10,576 nucleotides of DNA, taken from Lentisphaerota bacterium (lineage in GTDB: Bacteria; Verrucomicrobiota; Kiritimatiellia; RFP12; UBA3636). Position numbers and translations under genes: made by a program. The stretch lies in assembly GCA_022837245.1 (NCBI GenBank), contig JALHHX010000073.1:1-10576 (forward strand), read 5' to 3'. Below, in pieces: positions 7,942 to 10,576 of this stretch. The stretch's first letter is position 1. Each line of letters starts with the position of its first letter. Below the pieces are notes generated by a model, which saw only the letters and a list, made by a program, of their open reading frames with translations, searched no databases and had not been told where the DNA came from.

Positions 7942-7949
7942 ATTCCACA

Positions 7950-8963
7950 ATGAAAAAAGCTTTAATTACCGGCATCACGGGGCAGGACGGGTCTTACCTG
8001 GCCGAGCTTTTGCTAGAAAAGGGATATGAGGTGCACGGTCTCATTCGCAGGTCTTCCACGTTCAACACGGAGCGCATAGACCATTTGTACCAGGATCCTC
8101 ACATAATGGGCGTGCGGCTTTTTCTCCATTACGGCGATTTGGCCGACTCGGCTCGCTTGACCAAACTCCTTTACGAGCTGCGCCCGGACGAAGTTTACAA
8201 CCTTGGAGCGCAGAGCCACGTGCGCGTTTCGTTCGACATGCCGGAGTACACGGCTGACGTGACGGGGGTAGGGACGATACGCGTGCTCGATGCCGTCCGG
8301 GAGGCGGGGATCGCCCACGGCGTGCGTTTCTATCAGGCGTCGTCATCGGAACTATACGGGCAGGTTGACGAAGTGCCGCAGAACGAGAACACGCGTTTTC
8401 ACCCGCGCTCACCTTACGCCTGCGCAAAGATATACGCCTACTGGATTACTCGAAACTACAGGGAGGCGTACGGGCTCCACGCCTCGAACGGAATCCTCTT
8501 CAACCATGAGTCGCCCCGCCGCGGGCAGACGTTCGTCACCCGCAAGATCACCATGGCGGCGGCGCGCATCAAGCTTGGGCTGCAGAGCGAGCTTTATCTT
8601 GGTAATCTCGAAGCGCGCCGCGACTGGGGCTTTGCCGGGGATTACGTGGACGCCATGTGGCGCGTGCTCCAGCAAGACCAGCCGGATGATTACGTCATAG
8701 CCACAGGTGAGGCGCACTCCGTAGGCGAATTCTGTGAAGAGGCGTTCGCTTTGCTTGATCTGGACTGGCGCGAATACGTGCGCTACGACCCGCGCTATGA
8801 GCGTCCGACGGAGGTTGATCTGTTGATTGGCGACGCCTCCAAGGCACGCAAGGTGCTCGGTTGGGAGCCCAAAGTCAATTTCAAGGAACTCGTGCGCATG
8901 ATGGTCGATGCCGATTTCGCCGCGGCACGCCGAGAGCGTGCACTCATGGAGCAACGCCAGTGA
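7950..8963 (+). CDS. gmd: GDP-mannose 4,6-dehydratase
   Basis: Cytoplasmic short-chain dehydrogenase/reductase of the extended type that converts GDP-D-mannose to GDP-4-keto-6-deoxy-D-mannose, the first step towards GDP-L-fucose (and, with other partners, GDP-rhamnose or GDP-perosamine). 337 residues. The N-terminal Rossmann motif is GITGQDGSYLAELL (G8, G11, G14). The following IRRSSTFNTERIDHLY is a hallmark of Gmd. Catalytic residues are visible at S132 and E134 (ASSSELYG) and Y156/K160 (YACAK), the same positions as T132, E134, Y156 and K160 of the E. coli enzyme. Further hallmarks are NGILFNHESPRRG and FVTRKIT. It is slightly shorter than the roughly 370-residue E. coli protein, with no sign of truncation. 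fcl follows after 58 bases on the same strand, so both are probably co-transcribed and the product is most likely fucose. It is divergent from the regulator. Confidence 0.97.
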   Translation: MKKALITGITGQDGSYLAELLLEKGYEVHGLIRRSSTFNTERIDHLYQDPHIMGVRLFLHYGDLADSARLTKLLYELRPDEVYNLGAQSHVRVSFDMPEYTADVTGVGTIRVLDAVREAGIAHGVRFYQASSSELYGQVDEVPQNENTRFHPRSPYACAKIYAYWITRNYREAYGLHASNGILFNHESPRRGQTFVTRKITMAAARIKLGLQSELYLGNLEARRDWGFAGDYVDAMWRVLQQDQPDDYVIATGEAHSVGEFCEEAFALLDLDWREYVRYDPRYERPTEVDLLIGDASKARKVLGWEPKVNFKELVRMMVDADFAAARRERALMEQRQ

Positions 8964-9021
8964 CCGGAGCGCCGATCGTTTATTTAAACAGCTATAAACA
9001 AATTACTGCGCAAGAAAAATA

Positions 9022-9981
9022 ATGAAAGAATTCAAAGAAAAGTTCGATAAAACCCTTGTGTTCGGGCACAATGGGATGGTTGGATCTGCGATAGTGAGGC
9101 GCATGGCAAGTCACGGGCTCCCAGCGCCGGTCACGGCGGGCAGGAAAGAGGTTGATTGTCTGGAACAGGCTGCGGTGCGCGAGTACATCGCGGCGGTTAA
9201 GCCTTCATCGGTGATAGTTGCGGCGGCGAAGGTGGGCGGCATAGAGGCCAACCGCAGCCATATGGCCGAATTCATGTACGAGAACATCGTGCTCGCGGCA
9301 AATATAATCGACGCTTCTTTCCGGGCAGGCGTCAAGCACTTGATGTTCCTGGGCAGCTCGTGCATCTACCCGCGAATGGCGGAGCAGCCGATACGCGAGG
9401 ACGCGCTCCTGAGCGGCCTGCTTGAACCCTCGAACGAGGGCTATGCGATCGCAAAAATAGCGGGACTCAAAATGTGCCAGTACTACCGCCGCCAATACGG
9501 GGTGTGCTACCACTCCGTCATGCCCACCAACCTCTACGGGCCGGGCGACAACTACCACCCGCAACACTCGCATGTGCTCCCCGCCTTGATCCGCCGTTTT
9601 GAAGAGGCCCACAACGCCAAGACCCACGAAGTGACGCTCTGGGGCACCGGTTCGGCGTTACGCGAATTCCTTCATGCCGACGATCTGGCCGACGCGGTGC
9701 TATTCACGATGTCGCTCGACAATCCACCCGACTGGGTAAACGTTGGCTCTGGTGAGGAAGTCTCAATAAAGCAGCTTGCCGAAAAGGTAAAGTCCGCCGT
9801 CGGCGCGGATTGCGAAATCAAATGGGATCCCACGAAGCCAGACGGCACTCCGCGCAAACTTCTGGATTGCTCGCTTCTGCGCAGATTCGGCTGGACACCG
9901 AAAATCCACCTCGACGAGGGCATAAAGCGCACAATCCAGGACTACAGGCGCGAGGGCGCCGCCGGCATACGCCGCGGGTAG
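9022..9981 (+). CDS. fcl: GDP-L-fucose synthase (GDP-4-keto-6-deoxymannose 3,5-epimerase-4-reductase)
   Basis: Second and last step of de novo GDP-L-fucose synthesis: epimerises C3 and C5 of the Gmd product and reduces C4 with NADPH in the cytoplasm. 319 residues, the usual length. Motifs: GHNGMVGSAIVR near the N-terminus for cofactor binding; SSCIYP with S112 and C114; Y141 and K145 (YAIAK); NLYGPGDNYHP; and H184 before VLPAL. These correspond, with a constant offset of five, to S107, C109, Y136, K140 and H179 of the E. coli enzyme, so the active site is complete. The five-residue offset comes from a longer charged N-terminus (MKEFKEKFDK). The Shine-Dalgarno sequence is weak (A-rich AAGAAAA), unlike that of gmd. 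No glycosyltransferase or export gene follows; the next gene is convergent and unrelated. Confidence 0.97.
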   Translation: MKEFKEKFDKTLVFGHNGMVGSAIVRRMASHGLPAPVTAGRKEVDCLEQAAVREYIAAVKPSSVIVAAAKVGGIEANRSHMAEFMYENIVLAANIIDASFRAGVKHLMFLGSSCIYPRMAEQPIREDALLSGLLEPSNEGYAIAKIAGLKMCQYYRRQYGVCYHSVMPTNLYGPGDNYHPQHSHVLPALIRRFEEAHNAKTHEVTLWGTGSALREFLHADDLADAVLFTMSLDNPPDWVNVGSGEEVSIKQLAEKVKSAVGADCEIKWDPTKPDGTPRKLLDCSLLRRFGWTPKIHLDEGIKRTIQDYRREGAAGIRRG

Positions 9982-10073
9982 GCGGCCGGTCCCGTCAGGA
10001 GTAGCTGAGCTGCAGCGCCGCCGCGGGATCTATGACTCCCAAGGCGAACGACGCGATCAAATAAAAGTTTCGC

Positions 10074-10576
10074 TTAAGGGAGATATTTCTCGCTGAACGC
10101 ATGGAGTGCTCGGTGGAGCTTGTCATGGGTTCCCGGTCCCATGACTTCCTCCTCGAACTCTTCGAACCTTTCAAGCAGTTCCTTCTGGTTTTCAGGGCTC
10201 AAGACCTTGTCGCCCATCCGGAAGAGAACCCCGTTTTCCTTTTCGATGTGCTGTCGCATGTGCCCGACGTATCCCAGGGCGTTATTGGAAAAGGACGCAC
10301 TGTCGACCTTCTCCCCCGAAGTGGCTGCCACCATGCCGGCAATGTATTTCCTGCCCTGTTCGTGTTCTATCAGCATCTGCCCGATTGGCCCGCCGTCTTT
10401 GGGGATTCCGGCCTCCTCAAGAGCCGGGAAATACATGTTCTCCTCCTTGCCGTGGTGGCATTTGTCGGCGAACAGGCGGAAGAAATTTATCATCTCCTTC
10501 AGATCCGGAAGCGGCGTCCCTGTGCCGCCCTTCTCTCGTAGCGCCATCTGTTCCAGGATTAGCAGTGCGGATAGTA
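10074..10576 (-). CDS. Hemerythrin-like HHE cation-binding domain protein, 5'-partial
   Basis: The frame is open to the window edge (visible LSALLILEQMALREK), so the ATG at 10547 is probably internal and the N-terminus lies outside; 166 residues are visible. The helical HHE pattern is clear: FADKCHHGKEENMYFPALEEAG carries His and Glu ligand candidates, IEHEQGRKY another His, and HMRQHIEKENGVLF the C-terminal His/His/Glu set. The first ligand-bearing helix expected in the family would lie just beyond the window. Relatives bind a di-iron centre and have been linked to oxygen, nitric oxide or redox sensing and to iron handling; nothing here picks one. It faces fcl tail to tail across 92 bases in which I see no clear bidirectional terminator. 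No membrane segment or signal peptide is visible in the part present. Confidence 0.9.
   Translation of the reverse strand, partial: LSALLILEQMALREKGGTGTPLPDLKEMINFFRLFADKCHHGKEENMYFPALEEAGIPKDGGPIGQMLIEHEQGRKYIAGMVAATSGEKVDSASFSNNALGYVGHMRQHIEKENGVLFRMGDKVLSPENQKELLERFEEFEEEVMGPGTHDKLHRALHAFSEKYLP

Noticed and set aside
9982..10073. Bidirectional terminator between fcl and the hemerythrin-like gene
   Set aside because: GC-rich words GGCGGC and GCCGCC can pair, but the loop is long and no T-run or A-run sits next to the stem.
10545..10547. ATG at 10547 as the start of the hemerythrin-like gene
   Set aside because: In-frame codons upstream encode helix-like sequence (LSALLILEQ) consistent with the family, so the gene continues beyond the window.

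Overview
The window (about 57% G+C by eye) carries five protein genes plus one long non-coding block. It looks like a chromosomal stretch from a member of the PVC group, for example Lentisphaerota, Kiritimatiellota or a planctomycete. This is an inference from gene types: a CRTAC1-like FG-GAP/ASPIC-UnbV protein, a very large secreted carbohydrate-active-type protein beside a XylR-type AraC regulator, and intergenic DNA full of degenerate 6- and 7-base simple repeats. No rRNA, tRNA, CRISPR array, transposase or phage gene was seen.

Layout. 3-1448 (+) is the 3' part of a seven-bladed FG-GAP propeller protein with a C-terminal ASPIC/UnbV domain; its N-terminus lies outside the window. 1449-2590 has no convincing gene but holds several short repeat blocks, including two TTAGG-cored arrays pointing in opposite directions. 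2639-6714 (+) is a secreted protein of about 1,357 residues: signal peptide, LamG-like sandwich, central TIM-barrel-like region, jelly-roll-like domain and terminal FN3 domain. Its reading frame is broken twice, near 3056-3081 and near 6657-6664. Repairing both moves the stop to 6712-6714, 8 bases before the end of the convergent regulator gene. 6723-7844 (-) is that regulator, a periplasmic-binding-protein-like sensor fused to an AraC helix-turn-helix. Divergent from it, gmd (7950-8963) and fcl (9022-9981) encode the two steps from GDP-mannose to GDP-L-fucose. At the right edge a hemerythrin-like protein (- strand) runs out of the window, convergent with fcl.

How the genes fit together. gmd and fcl form a clear pathway pair feeding fucosylated glycans. 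The regulator and the large secreted protein form a plausible sugar-sensing and sugar-processing pair, by adjacency and family only. The FG-GAP protein and the hemerythrin-like protein have no evident link to these. I found no defence or mobile system. The most unusual items are the twice-frameshifted secreted protein with an unassigned catalytic-type core and the opposed TTAGG-type arrays upstream of it.
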